DNA from: Ruminococcaceae bacterium UBA1767
Lineage (GTDB): Bacteria; Bacillota; Clostridia; Oscillospirales; Acutalibacteraceae
DNA length: 64,000 nucleotides
Assembly: GCA_002315505.1 (NCBI GenBank)
Contig: DCGX01000034.1
Span: forward strand, 1-64,000
Reading direction: 5' to 3'
How positions within the stretch are numbered: the stretch's first letter is position 1; each line of letters opens with the position of its first letter. The notes under the pieces are model-generated. The model was not told the DNA's origin. It saw only the letters and a program-made list of their open reading frames with translations, and ran no database searches. The translations under genes and the position numbers were made by a program. This document shows positions 44,120-53,168 of the stretch, in pieces.

Positions 44120-45928
44120 ATGTATAAAAAAATAATTGCTTCGGTTTTAATATTTGTTTTGTTGATGGCTTGCCTTGTAATGCCGTCTTCAGCCGCTTCG
44201 ACTATTTATCTGTCGGACGCAAATTATCCTTCGTCGCATGTGGCGGGAAACACATTTTCGGTTTACGGAACAATTTCGTCGGATTATACACTTACCTATG
44301 TGTGGATAGGTGCGATAAAGAGCGACGGAACTACTGCGTTTTCTTATAACGAAAATCCACAGTCGAAGAGCTTCAACATACACTCGATTGATGATTATAT
44401 GACATTTTCAAAGCTCTCAAGGGGTACATATACTTATAAAATTATAGCTTCAAACAGCAAGGAGAGTAAAACGGTGCTTCTGGCAAAGCAATTCACCGTT
44501 TCTTCAACTTCTTCAAAATTCACACTTGAAAACGAAACCTATCCGACATATCTCGGAGTGGGCAAGACTTTTTCTGTTTACGGAAATCTTTACTGTGACG
44601 ATGTGATTACCTCAGTTACCGCAGGTGTATACAAAACGGACGGAACTGCAGTATTTTCAAAAACAGTTTATCCGAACTCTACCTCATATAATCTTCACAA
44701 TCTTGATACTTATCTGACATTCTCGAAGCTCGAGAGCGGAAGCTATACATACAAGGTTGTTGCAAGTACGGAAATTACAAAGAACTATACCGTCTTATCA
44801 AGAACATTTACTGTCGGTAGCGGAAATTGTGCCGAGGATGGGTTGAAAAGTGTAAACTGGACAGTTTACGATGTCTCTTCATGGACCACGATTAATAGCT
44901 GGAAGAACTTTACTGAGGGTGTTGACGCATTTATTCTCAGAGTCGGTTATACAGGCACAAGAACGGGTGCATGTGCTGAGGACAGCGCATTTGAAACGAA
45001 TTACAATAAGCTCGTTTCGATGGGTATTCCTGTCGGATGCTATTATTACAGCCTTGCCGTAACTACTCAGGAGGCGGAAGAGGAAGCTCAGTTTGTAATA
45101 AATATTCTCAAAAAGTATAATTGTAAAATGAATATGCCTATTTATTTTGACGCGGAAACCGAAGAGCAGATGTCGCTCAGCGATGCAACTATGACTAAAG
45201 TTGTGCGTGCGTTCTGCGATAAGCTGACCGAAAACGGCTACTATCCGGGATTTTATTGCAGTAAGTCGTTCCTTACTGATGAGGTTTATGAGGACGAGCT
45301 TACCGATATAACGAAGTGGGTTGCTCAGTATTCATCAAAATGCTATTACACAGGTTCTTACGGAATGTGGCAGTATACAGACAGCGGAGATGTCGGCGGT
45401 ACATATGACCCGATTGACATCAACGAATGCTATTATGATTATGCTTCGTATATCGAGAATAACGGATATAACGGCTTCAAAAAAACACCGACCGCCATAA
45501 CAAGTACAACCACCACGACAGTTGTACCGAAGTTTTCGATTAAAACAGGTACAAATCTTACCTTGTCGGGAGACAAAATTATTCTTAAAACTGTCGGAAT
45601 GACGACACAGAATTTCACAAGCACATTTGTTACCAAAACATCAAATGTTACCGTTTCTTATGAGGGTGCAGTTAACGGCAAGGTTACAACGGGTACGAAG
45701 GTAATCGGTAAAACTTCATCTGCAACGCTCGGAACATATACTGTTTCCGTGCTTGGTGATGTGTGTGCAGACGGTGTGATTAATTCTACGGATGCACTTT
45801 ATATTCTTCGGAATTCAGTAGGTACGGGTTCGCTTACTGAAGCTCAGAAGATAAGCTCAGATATTAATTGTGACGGAAAAATCAATTCTTCAGATGCACT
45901 TGAGATTCTTAAAAAAATAGTGGGATGA
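44120..45928 (+). CDS. secreted GH25 lysozyme with repeat domains and dockerin
   Basis: A 602-residue exported protein. After the signal peptide (to about residue 26) two similar ~90-residue beta domains follow (about 30-125 and 130-225; compare FSVYGTISSDYTLTYVWIGAIK with FSVYGNLYCDDVITSVTAGVYK), probably cell-wall binding. The GH25 muramidase domain has D251 in DVSSW, and D344-x-E346 in YFDAET as the catalytic acids. A Thr-rich linker and a small beta domain lead to a type I dockerin with two Ca-binding repeats near the end. A dockerin on a lysozyme suggests a scaffoldin-bound peptidoglycan hydrolase, for wall turnover or attack on competitors. It is the second dockerin protein in this window. 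Confidence 0.9.
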   Translation: MYKKIIASVLIFVLLMACLVMPSSAASTIYLSDANYPSSHVAGNTFSVYGTISSDYTLTYVWIGAIKSDGTTAFSYNENPQSKSFNIHSIDDYMTFSKLSRGTYTYKIIASNSKESKTVLLAKQFTVSSTSSKFTLENETYPTYLGVGKTFSVYGNLYCDDVITSVTAGVYKTDGTAVFSKTVYPNSTSYNLHNLDTYLTFSKLESGSYTYKVVASTEITKNYTVLSRTFTVGSGNCAEDGLKSVNWTVYDVSSWTTINSWKNFTEGVDAFILRVGYTGTRTGACAEDSAFETNYNKLVSMGIPVGCYYYSLAVTTQEAEEEAQFVINILKKYNCKMNMPIYFDAETEEQMSLSDATMTKVVRAFCDKLTENGYYPGFYCSKSFLTDEVYEDELTDITKWVAQYSSKCYYTGSYGMWQYTDSGDVGGTYDPIDINECYYDYASYIENNGYNGFKKTPTAITSTTTTTVVPKFSIKTGTNLTLSGDKIILKTVGMTTQNFTSTFVTKTSNVTVSYEGAVNGKVTTGTKVIGKTSSATLGTYTVSVLGDVCADGVINSTDALYILRNSVGTGSLTEAQKISSDINCDGKINSSDALEILKKIVG

Positions 45929-45934
45929 TGACAC

Positions 45935-46609
45935 TTGAATTTTTATATATGGATTTACTATGTCTTCGAGATGATAGGAATCGTTGCATTTGCCGTTTCG
46001 GGTGCGATGGTTGCAATCAATAAGCGGGTTGATGTTTTCGGAGTAATTCTGTGCAGTGTTATTACGGCGCTTGGCGGTGGAATTATCCGTGATGTTCTCA
46101 TTGGCATATCACCGCCTAAGTTTTTTTCGAGCTATGTTTACGTGCTCGGGGCTGTGATTACGGCGACGATTGTATTTATCGTTGCATATATTTTCAAGGA
46201 TGAGTATCAGAAGCGTTCGACGATGATTGATACTGTTAACAATGTTTTTGATGCAATCGGACTCGGAATCTTTACGGTTACTGGAGCTAAGATTGCTTAC
46301 GAATCGGGATTTACTACTAACGGAATTCTTGTTGTTACACTTGCAACGCTGACGGGTATCGGCGGAGGTATTCTCCGTGATGTGATGCTCACGGAAATCC
46401 CGTTTGTGCTTAAAAAGAGAGTTTATGCTCTTGCATCAATAATCGGTGCGACAACATATCATTTGCTTTTTACACACGGAGTACACTACAGGGTTGCGAC
46501 GGTAATAACTGTGATTATTGTATTTGTTATCCGGATTTGTGCAACGGTATTTGAGTGGGATTTACCTTCGGTAAGGCTAAAAAATGATAAAAAGAATGCA
46601 GGCATTTGA
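45935..46609 (+). CDS. TRIC/YadS-family (UPF0126) membrane channel protein
   Basis: A 224-residue protein with seven membrane helices in two repeats. GIVAFAVSGAMVAINKRVDVFGV opens the first; the twin motifs GGGIIRDVLIG and GGGILRDVMLT are the glycine-rich kinks of trimeric intracellular cation channels. Bacterial members conduct K+ or transport glycine. The start is a TTG at 45935; no in-frame ATG lies early enough to keep helix 1. Gene start is 6 bases after the lysozyme stop. Its 3' end overlaps a terminator hairpin. Confidence 0.88.
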   Translation: MNFYIWIYYVFEMIGIVAFAVSGAMVAINKRVDVFGVILCSVITALGGGIIRDVLIGISPPKFFSSYVYVLGAVITATIVFIVAYIFKDEYQKRSTMIDTVNNVFDAIGLGIFTVTGAKIAYESGFTTNGILVVTLATLTGIGGGILRDVMLTEIPFVLKKRVYALASIIGATTYHLLFTHGVHYRVATVITVIIVFVIRICATVFEWDLPSVRLKNDKKNAGI

Positions 46610-46620
46610 TTGCCTGCATT
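46595..46620. terminator. bidirectional terminator between TRIC and lipoprotein genes
   Basis: A perfect 10-bp stem (46595-46604 with 46611-46620) has A-rich sequence left and T-rich right. It overlaps the TRIC stop codon and serves convergent genes. Confidence 0.85.
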
Positions 46621-46623
46621 TTC

Positions 46624-48288
46624 TTATTTCTTGAAGGTCTTATCAAACCATTTCTTTATGGGATTGCTTTCTGTTGTGACCGCTGTAGTGACCTCGGTTG
46701 TGGTTTTCGGTGCGGTTATTGAAGCGGTTTCATAGATGAAAACAACACTTGTTTCGGCTTTATCTGTGGCCGTAGTGAATTTATTATATTCGTTTCCGAG
46801 CTTCACCCATTCCTTTGCTCTTGCAATAAGTAAATCAGTATCACCGATGAGAGTAGTGTATTTTTCAATCGTTTCTTTTGAAATAATTTCATCGAGAGAT
46901 GTCATAAGACTCTTTAACTGATTGATTGTATCATCGTTGAAGGTTGTGCTGAGTGCATTGAACAATTCCTGATTGCTGTCGAGCTTACTCTTAAGCTCCT
47001 TGAGAGTTTCAAGCGTCTTGGGTAGATTTTCAATAGCCTTCTGCACCTCGGGATTTTCCATATCTGTCTGAAGTCCGTTCAGTATCGGCATAACATTCTG
47101 AATATCAGCGGAGATTGTAGGCAGCTGTTTGAAAAATCTTTGCAGAATCGGATTTGACAGGAGCTTTGTTACCTCGTCCATATCGAGTTCTTCACTGTCA
47201 TCGATGAGAGTTTTTATTGCCGTAAGATTTTCTTCGGTCATGTATTTTTCGATAACGTCAATCAGTGCCTTGTTGTTATTATATAGCTCTGTAACCTCAT
47301 CGAGTGAGCTTACAAGGTCAGACAAATTGTCTGCGTTGTTAAAAAGAGTGCTCAGTAATTCATTGAGATTCATGCTGTTGAATTTATCAATAATTGTCTG
47401 TACTTTACTCAGAGAGGCCTGAACATCTTCAACTGTACCCGGCAGGGTATCCTTTAATTCCGTACCGATTGCCGAAAGAGGAAGCACAGCGAAAATCATA
47501 TTTGAAATTTCAAAATTGTCCGTGTTTGCCGTGATTGTAAAGGTGTTTGAAAAATCAAAATCACCAAGTTCTTTTAACAGCGCATCGCTGAGATTAAGAC
47601 TTTCCTTAAGTCCCGGAGCACCGACCATAAGAGCAATTTCTTTTGTACCGTCGCCGATGGTCTTTCCGTTTTCAACATTGATATTTGAAAATTCGTTTTC
47701 CTGCAAAATCATACCGCCTGCAACGATGAATGGTGTATAAATCACGGTGTCTTTTCCGTCAATCTTAACCGTTTTTGTTGAGGTGTTGTTGATGGTGACT
47801 ACCATTTTCACCTGACCGGATTTTCCTGCAATCTTTTTTGCGGTGGTTTCCTTACCGTCAAGGTAGTAGGTAATATCGAAATTTATCGGAAGCTCCTTGT
47901 CTGTGCTTCCACGATAGTATAAATCCGTAGTCGGCATATTCCATCGAAGTGAGTTGTCCTTGCCTTTTTGCGGCTCGGTGTTGCTCTTAACATTTTCAAT
48001 ATCTTTTAGATCGCTGATATCGTCGATATAGGTTTCGGCTGTGTCAGTGTGAAGCCAGTCTGTAACAATCTCACTTTGAACCTTTCCGTCTGCAGAGAGA
48101 TTAACGTAAACCGTTTCGTTTTTCTTATACTTGTCGCTCGGCTTATCGTAGTTAACTTCTTTGACCGTATGCGTTGTGCTTGTGTCGATTGAAGTATCTG
48201 TTGTCTGATTTTCTGTTTTGCCACAGGCTGTCAGCGAAATAACCATTGATGTCGCAAGCAAAATACTCATTATTTTTTTGATTTTCAT
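46624..48288 (-). CDS. lipoprotein partner of the MMPL transporter
   Basis: A 554-residue exported protein with a lipobox (LTAC, Cys at about residue 22). Residues ~35-270 are beta-rich; ~275-500 are helical with Leu/Ile heptads and many Asn, Asp and Thr, suggesting long coiled coils. There is no C-terminal membrane anchor; the protein ends with basic Lys residues. Its start overlaps the MMPL stop by 4 bases (ATGA), so the two are co-translated. The likely role is a surface component of the RND/MMPL export system. The family is not one I can name with certainty; helical regions of this kind recall YhgE/Pip-type partners. Confidence 0.72.
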   Translation of the reverse strand: MKIKKIMSILLATSMVISLTACGKTENQTTDTSIDTSTTHTVKEVNYDKPSDKYKKNETVYVNLSADGKVQSEIVTDWLHTDTAETYIDDISDLKDIENVKSNTEPQKGKDNSLRWNMPTTDLYYRGSTDKELPINFDITYYLDGKETTAKKIAGKSGQVKMVVTINNTSTKTVKIDGKDTVIYTPFIVAGGMILQENEFSNINVENGKTIGDGTKEIALMVGAPGLKESLNLSDALLKELGDFDFSNTFTITANTDNFEISNMIFAVLPLSAIGTELKDTLPGTVEDVQASLSKVQTIIDKFNSMNLNELLSTLFNNADNLSDLVSSLDEVTELYNNNKALIDVIEKYMTEENLTAIKTLIDDSEELDMDEVTKLLSNPILQRFFKQLPTISADIQNVMPILNGLQTDMENPEVQKAIENLPKTLETLKELKSKLDSNQELFNALSTTFNDDTINQLKSLMTSLDEIISKETIEKYTTLIGDTDLLIARAKEWVKLGNEYNKFTTATDKAETSVVFIYETASITAPKTTTEVTTAVTTESNPIKKWFDKTFKK

Positions 48289-50399
48289 TTTGCATCCTCC
48301 TTAACGGGCGTGATGTTTTTGTTCTTTAATTTAAGACCTTTGAAGTCGTAGGTTGTTTTCTCAATAATTCCCGTAATTGTGTAGAGAACAGGCGTAAGCA
48401 TAAATACTATAACTCCTGCGCTGATAAGCGAGCCTCTTGCAAGAAGAGAGCATATTTCTTTAACGATATTTATGTCGCAGGTGAGATAAACGCCGAAGGT
48501 TGCGGCGAAGAATACCATTGCACTCTGGAATATTGAGCGGTCAGAAGCATTTGCGGCGGAGAGAATAGCGTCTTTTCGGCTCTTGCCGAGTCGGATTTCT
48601 TCACGATATCTCGTTGTCAGCAAAATTGCATAGTCAACCGTTGCACCGAGCTGAACGCAGCTGATAATTGTCGGGGCAATGAATGAAATTGTAGTGCCTG
48701 TGAGGTAGCAAAGTGCTTCGTTGATGAAAATTGCAAGCTCAATTGAAAGGACAAGCACAACGGGTATTGAAACCGACTTGAAAATAATTGCAATCAAAAT
48801 GAAGATAGATGCTATTGAAAGAATACTTGTCAGCTTGAAATCGTGGTCGGTGATTTTTATAAGGTCCTTGTAAAGAGCACCTTCACCTGTAACAAGTCCG
48901 CTCGGGTCATATTTTTTCACAATCGAATTCAGCTTATCGAGCTGTGCGTTACATTCATCTGTTGCGGATGTATATGATGAATTGACCAGAAGCATCTGCT
49001 TTCCGCCTGCCTTTGCAAGCGCTTTGAGTGAGTCGGGTATCATCGAATCGGGAATTCCCGAGCCGACAAAGCTGTTATAAGCAACCATTGTCGTAATGCC
49101 GTCAAGGTCTTCGATTTCATCCTCCATTTTTACAAGCTGTGAAGCTTCAATGCTGTCATCAACAATAACAAAATGAGAGGTTGCCATATTGAAATTCTCT
49201 TTTAACTGAGTAAGTGACGAGATACTCGAAAGCTCGGCAGGGAGCATTTTGTCCATTGAGTAGTACGTGCTGATGTTGCTTTGCATAAGATATGCGGGTA
49301 TGAAGAGAAGGATGAACAATGCAGTGATGATTTTTCTGCGCTTGATTGTGAAACTGTTGAGCTTGTCAAATTTCGGAATAAAGCTGCGATGCCTGTATTT
49401 GTGAATAACGCCATCGAGCTGAAGAACGAGAGCAGGGAGTACAATTGCAACGGTAACAACACCGAGCAAAACACCCTTTGCCATAACAAGACCGATGTCC
49501 TTGCCGAGTGAAAGTGACATAAAACAAAGTGCAAGGAAACCGAAAATTGTTGTCAGCGAGCTTCCCGAAAGAGAGACGAAAGCACCCTGAATTGCACTTG
49601 CCATTGCATCACGTTTGTCCGCACAACGATGTTTTTCTTCTTCAAATCTGTCAATGAGGAAAACAGAATAGTCCATTGTAACACCGAGCTGAAGAATTGC
49701 GGCAATACATTGTGTGATGTACGATATCTGACCGAAAAATACGTTTGTGCCCATGTTGTAAACTATCGCAAAGCTCAGTGCGAGCAGTAATACAAGCGGC
49801 TGAACCCATGATTCCATACAAAAGCCCATAACAATCAATGCAAGTACAACGGCGATTGTAACATAAATCGGTGTCTGACTTTCTGTCAAATCACGGATAT
49901 CTTTCATGATAACGCTCATTCCGCTGATGAAGCAATGCTCGTTCATAATATCCTTGATTTCGCTGATTGCCTCCATCGTTTCGTCGGACATAGCTTCGTA
50001 TTTGTATTGAACAAGAATTAACGTGCTTTTTTCATCTTCACTGTAGAAGATATTTTTTATTACGTCGGGTAGTGCTTCAACAGGTATACTTATATCTGCA
50101 ATATCGCTGACCCATATTACATTTGTAACATTTTCAACAGTTGCGATTTTTTCCTTGAGAGCCAGAACATCCTTAGGCTCGGTATCCTCAACAATTACGA
50201 ATGACATTGCTGCACTGTTAAAGGTCTTGTCGAGTACGATTTCACCCTGTACTGAGTCAAGCTCTGTGGGTAAATATGATAAAATATCGTAGTTTACAAA
50301 GGTGCTGAAATATCCGATGGCACTCGGTATCAGCAACAAAACAGCGATAATGACTATCAGCTTTGGATGATAGGCTATGAATTTTGATATTTTTTTCAT
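48285..50399 (-). CDS. MMPL/RND-family transporter
   Basis: A 704-residue protein with twelve membrane helices in the RND pattern: helix 1, a ~130-residue outer loop, helices 2-6, helix 7, a second outer loop and helices 8-12. GVTMDYSVFLIDR and GATVDYAILLTTR are the paired helix-4/10 motifs with proton-relay Asp residues. MMPL proteins export lipids or other hydrophobic compounds. It is the middle gene of a regulator-transporter-lipoprotein operon, 10 bases after the TetR gene; AGGAGG is close to the ATG. Regulation by the TetR protein is likely from the operators at 51028-51082. Confidence 0.92.
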   Translation of the reverse strand: MKKISKFIAYHPKLIVIIAVLLLIPSAIGYFSTFVNYDILSYLPTELDSVQGEIVLDKTFNSAAMSFVIVEDTEPKDVLALKEKIATVENVTNVIWVSDIADISIPVEALPDVIKNIFYSEDEKSTLILVQYKYEAMSDETMEAISEIKDIMNEHCFISGMSVIMKDIRDLTESQTPIYVTIAVVLALIVMGFCMESWVQPLVLLLALSFAIVYNMGTNVFFGQISYITQCIAAILQLGVTMDYSVFLIDRFEEEKHRCADKRDAMASAIQGAFVSLSGSSLTTIFGFLALCFMSLSLGKDIGLVMAKGVLLGVVTVAIVLPALVLQLDGVIHKYRHRSFIPKFDKLNSFTIKRRKIITALFILLFIPAYLMQSNISTYYSMDKMLPAELSSISSLTQLKENFNMATSHFVIVDDSIEASQLVKMEDEIEDLDGITTMVAYNSFVGSGIPDSMIPDSLKALAKAGGKQMLLVNSSYTSATDECNAQLDKLNSIVKKYDPSGLVTGEGALYKDLIKITDHDFKLTSILSIASIFILIAIIFKSVSIPVVLVLSIELAIFINEALCYLTGTTISFIAPTIISCVQLGATVDYAILLTTRYREEIRLGKSRKDAILSAANASDRSIFQSAMVFFAATFGVYLTCDINIVKEICSLLARGSLISAGVIVFMLTPVLYTITGIIEKTTYDFKGLKLKNKNITPVKEDAK

Positions 50400-50409
50400 A
50401 GTTAGCCTC

Positions 50410-51003
50410 CTATGACATGATTCTTTCTATGCTCGTGAAAAGAAACGGCTTGATTTCATCGAGCTTAAAAGGGGACTCGTAAATAATCGAGTCACAGCAA
50501 ACTGAGCTTATCAGCTCCATAACAAGATAAGCTCGTTTCTTTGTTTCCTCGAGCGAAAATCCGTTTTTTGTGTTTTCATCAAGAAGAGAGTTTATTTCAT
50601 TCCTCAGATTTTCATAGTCATTACTCTGTGAAAAAAGGCTGAAGCAGGAGGACAGCTTTTTCTGAACGAGAGCTATAATTTCTTTATTGTCCTGCATAAA
50701 GTCAATTATACAACCTGCGATGAAAATAATTTGTTGAGAAAAGTCCATTATCTGCTTTTCTTTGCTTTCGTTGAGCTTATGTATCGCATCGTCGAAAATT
50801 GTTGCACTCTTTCTTATGATAAGTCGTTCCATAAGGTCGTGCTTATCCTTGAAATAAAGATAGAATGTTCCTTTGGCAATGCCGGCTTTTTTTACAACAT
50901 CGTCGATAGAAGTGTTGTTGAAGCTCTTGCTTGTGAAAAGCTCATATGCCGCATCGAGAATATTGGTTCGTTTATTCTGTTGATTTTCCGTAATTTTACT
51001 CAT
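50410..51003 (-). CDS. TetR-family regulator of the MMPL operon
   Basis: A 197-residue TetR protein of normal length. The HTH lies at about residues 12-58 (NILDAAYELFTSKSFNNTSIDDVVKKAG; KGTFYLYFKDK). The C-terminal ligand-binding part has several Cys and is helical. It heads the operon with an MMPL transporter and a lipoprotein, 10 bases before the next gene. Two near-identical palindromes flank its promoter, so it almost certainly represses itself and the operon until a hydrophobic ligand binds. Confidence 0.93.
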   Translation of the reverse strand: MSKITENQQNKRTNILDAAYELFTSKSFNNTSIDDVVKKAGIAKGTFYLYFKDKHDLMERLIIRKSATIFDDAIHKLNESKEKQIMDFSQQIIFIAGCIIDFMQDNKEIIALVQKKLSSCFSLFSQSNDYENLRNEINSLLDENTKNGFSLEETKKRAYLVMELISSVCCDSIIYESPFKLDEIKPFLFTSIERIMS

Positions 51004-51027
51004 TTTTCGACACCTTCAAACATAAAA

Positions 51028-51083
51028 TGACCATTAGTCAGTTTGCTTGTAATATATTATACGCAAAAATGACTAATAGTCAA
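51028..51083 (-). promoter_or_regulatory. TetR operators overlapping the operon promoter
   Basis: TGACTAATAGTCA (51070-51082) is a perfect palindrome and TGACCATTAGTCA (51028-51040) is a near copy. On the minus strand TTGACT (51083-51078) and TATAAT (51061-51056), 16 bases apart, form the promoter; the perfect operator covers its -35 box and the other lies at the start of the leader. This is a clear repression layout. Confidence 0.85.
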
Positions 51084-51170
51084 TATCTTTTTTAAAAATT
51101 AACATTTTGTTCAAAATTACTTATTTTTGGTTCTTCACGAAAAGTTGGATAGAAAATTTAATTGTTGAGA

Positions 51171-51236
51171 TACTTCGCTTTGCTCAGTATGACATGATTG
51201 GCTCCCCGTGGGGGAGCTGTCACCAAGTGACTGAGG
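51171..51236 (+). repeat. dispersed two-part repeat, copy 1
   Basis: Unit A (51171-51194, ending CTCAGTATGACA) and unit B (51212-51236, GGGAGCTGTCA...TGACTGAGG) recur together at 505-589. The B units contain the inverted pair TCAC/GTGA. Confidence 0.75.
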
Positions 51237-51504
51237 TGGTAATTAAAGTAATAAGTAATAGTGATTGGTGAATAAGTAGGGCAGGCGGCTCTGCTCCTGC
51301 CGATTTTCGCAAGAAAATCCTTTATTCAATTTGCTTCGCAAATTCGGCAAGAGTAAACCCTTGCCCTACAACTTCCTTGAAGTTTTCCGTAATGGACGAT
51401 GCCCACATCGTCCATTCACGGCTCCTGTTTTTGAGGGAGTTAATAAAGTAGGGGCGACAACCTGTCGCCTAATGTCTGTATATATTACATTTATGTGGTC
51501 GATA

Positions 51505-51589
51505 TACTTCGCTTCGCTCAGTATGACACGCTTTTTCGGCTCCTGTTTTCCATTTATGGAAAAAGGGAGCTGTCACGAAGTGACTGAGG
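51505..51589 (+). repeat. dispersed two-part repeat, copy 2
   Basis: Unit A at 51505-51528 matches copy 1 at 23 of 24 bases, and unit B at 51565-51589 matches at 24 of 25. The spacer between A and B differs in length and sequence, with a small hairpin near 51545-51566. Confidence 0.75.
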
Positions 51590-51756
51590 GATCAAAGGAA
51601 AACAATGCAAAAAATCCCTCCGTCTTTGACTTCGTCAAATCCGCCACGGCTGAAAGGAATCTCATACTGAAGTTTGTATCATTACCTAATGCGTTCTCTT
51701 TTCAATTTACGGATTTTTGTGAAAAACCATTGTTTTGCAGGGAAAAATAACGCAAA

Positions 51757-51779
51757 AAGCACGGAAAAATTCCGTGCTT
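51757..51779 (-). terminator. terminator of purA
   Basis: A perfect 10-bp stem (51757-51766 with 51770-51779); on the minus strand it is followed by a T-run. Confidence 0.85.
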
Positions 51780-51799
51780 GATTTCTGTTTAATATGAAA

Positions 51800-53074
51800 T
51801 TATCTGTATATGATTTCTTCTCTCTTCGGACCGTTTGAAACCATAGTAATCGGAGCACCGATTTCCTTTTCGATAAAGAGAACATAATCCTGTGCTTCCT
51901 TCGGAAGCTTGTCGAATTCCTTAATTCCACGGATGTCGCACTTGAATCCAGGAAGAGTAACAAGAACAGGCTTTGCCTTCTTGAGAAGGTGAGTGTTCGG
52001 GAAGTCCTTAGTAACCTTGCCGTCGATTTCATAACCAACACAAACCTTGATTTCGTCAAGATAATCAAGACAATCAAGAGCTGTAAGAACAACCTGTGTA
52101 GCACCCTGAACCATAACACCGTAACGTGTTGCAACACAGTCGAACCAACCCATACGACGCGGACGACCTGTCGTAGCACCGTATTCACCTGCGTCACCGC
52201 CGTGATTACGCATCTTGTCAGCATCCTCGCCGAAGATTTCACTTACAAATTCACCTGCACCGACAGCCGAAGAGTAAGCCTTTGTAACTGTGATGATATC
52301 CTTGATTTCGTGAGCAGGAATGCCTGCACCGACAGCACCGTAGCCTGCAAGAGTTGAAGAAGAAGTAACCATCGGATAAATACCGAAATCAGGGTCCTTA
52401 AGTGAACCGAGCTGACCTTCGAGAAGGATATTCTTGCCTTCCTTAAGTGCATTGTGGATAAATGTTGTTGTATCAGCAACGTACGGAGCAATCATATCTC
52501 TGTACTCCATAAGTGTGTTGAAAAGCTCATCCGGGTCAAGCAATGGTTTGTGATAAACGTGTTCAAGAAGAAGATTTTTAACTTCGCAAACACTGTCGAT
52601 TTTCTCTTTGAGCTCTTCAGGGTAGAACAAGTCGCAAACCTGGAAGCCGATTTTAGCAAATTTGTCTGAGTAGAACGGAGCAATACCTGACTTTGTAGAA
52701 CCGAACTGCTTATCAGCAAGACGAGCCTCCTCGTATGTGTCGAGAAGAACGTGGTACGGCATCATAATCTGTGCTCTGTCTGAAACGAGAATTTTCGGCT
52801 GTGGAACACCCTTTGATGTAACATCGTTGATTTCCTTAATGAGCTTAGGAATGTCGAGTGCAACACCATTGCCGATTATATTAGTGATTTCGGGATGGCA
52901 AACACCTGATGGAAGAAGATGTAATGCAAATTTACCGTAATCATTGATAATTGTGTGACCTGCATTTGCACCGCCCTGGAATCGAATAACGATGTCAGCC
53001 TTTGATGCAAACATATCTGTGATTTTACCTTTTCCTTCGTCGCCCCAGTTGGCTCCTACTATTGCTCTTACCAA
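51800..53074 (-). CDS. purA: adenylosuccinate synthetase
   Basis: A 424-residue enzyme of standard length that joins IMP and aspartate using GTP in the first step from IMP to AMP. GANWGDEGKGKITD is the phosphate loop with the catalytic Asp, GGANAGHT the IMP-binding loop with the catalytic His, and GPKREE lies near the C-terminus, as in the family. The start is a TTG at 53074: GGAGGTG is correctly placed, and the conserved N-terminus (VRAIVGANWG) begins directly after it. The upstream ATG at 53113 has no ribosome site. It has a consensus promoter and a terminator, so it is monocistronic. Confidence 0.97.
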   Translation of the reverse strand: MVRAIVGANWGDEGKGKITDMFASKADIVIRFQGGANAGHTIINDYGKFALHLLPSGVCHPEITNIIGNGVALDIPKLIKEINDVTSKGVPQPKILVSDRAQIMMPYHVLLDTYEEARLADKQFGSTKSGIAPFYSDKFAKIGFQVCDLFYPEELKEKIDSVCEVKNLLLEHVYHKPLLDPDELFNTLMEYRDMIAPYVADTTTFIHNALKEGKNILLEGQLGSLKDPDFGIYPMVTSSSTLAGYGAVGAGIPAHEIKDIITVTKAYSSAVGAGEFVSEIFGEDADKMRNHGGDAGEYGATTGRPRRMGWFDCVATRYGVMVQGATQVVLTALDCLDYLDEIKVCVGYEIDGKVTKDFPNTHLLKKAKPVLVTLPGFKCDIRGIKEFDKLPKEAQDYVLFIEKEIGAPITMVSNGPKREEIIYR

Positions 53075-53122
53075 AGTAAAGCACCTCCGTTTAAAATATG
53101 AAAAAACTTTCAATACCCGATA

Positions 53123-53151
53123 ATTATATAATTAATGAATTAAATTGTCAA
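53123..53151 (-). promoter_or_regulatory. consensus promoter of purA
   Basis: On the minus strand, TTGACA (53151-53146), a 17-base spacer and TATAAT (53128-53123): both boxes are perfect. The leader is about 40 bases, too short for a purine riboswitch. Confidence 0.85.
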
Positions 53152-53168
53152 GAAAATATACAAATTAA

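Larger units (their letters stand above)
51084..51756. other. gene-free mosaic of short intergenic repeats
   Basis: About 670 bases without a supportable gene. It holds two copies of a two-part repeat (listed separately), hairpins at 51391-51416 (11-bp perfect stem, four-base loop) and about 51449-51471, and a larger segment at about 51276-51370 whose ends (TAGGGCA and TTGCCCTA) are inverted. An open frame across 51331-51750 runs straight through these elements and is not credible. Confidence 0.65.

Noticed and set aside
51331..51750. 139-codon open frame in the repeat mosaic
   Set aside because: It crosses both a hairpin and the second copy of the two-part repeat, lacks a ribosome site and has random-looking composition.
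51084..51756. Insertion sequence remnant
   Set aside because: No transposase fragment or clear terminal inverted repeats with target duplications could be seen; only short palindromic units.
53075..53122. Purine riboswitch before purA
   Set aside because: The leader is only about 40 bases and has no three-way junction elements.
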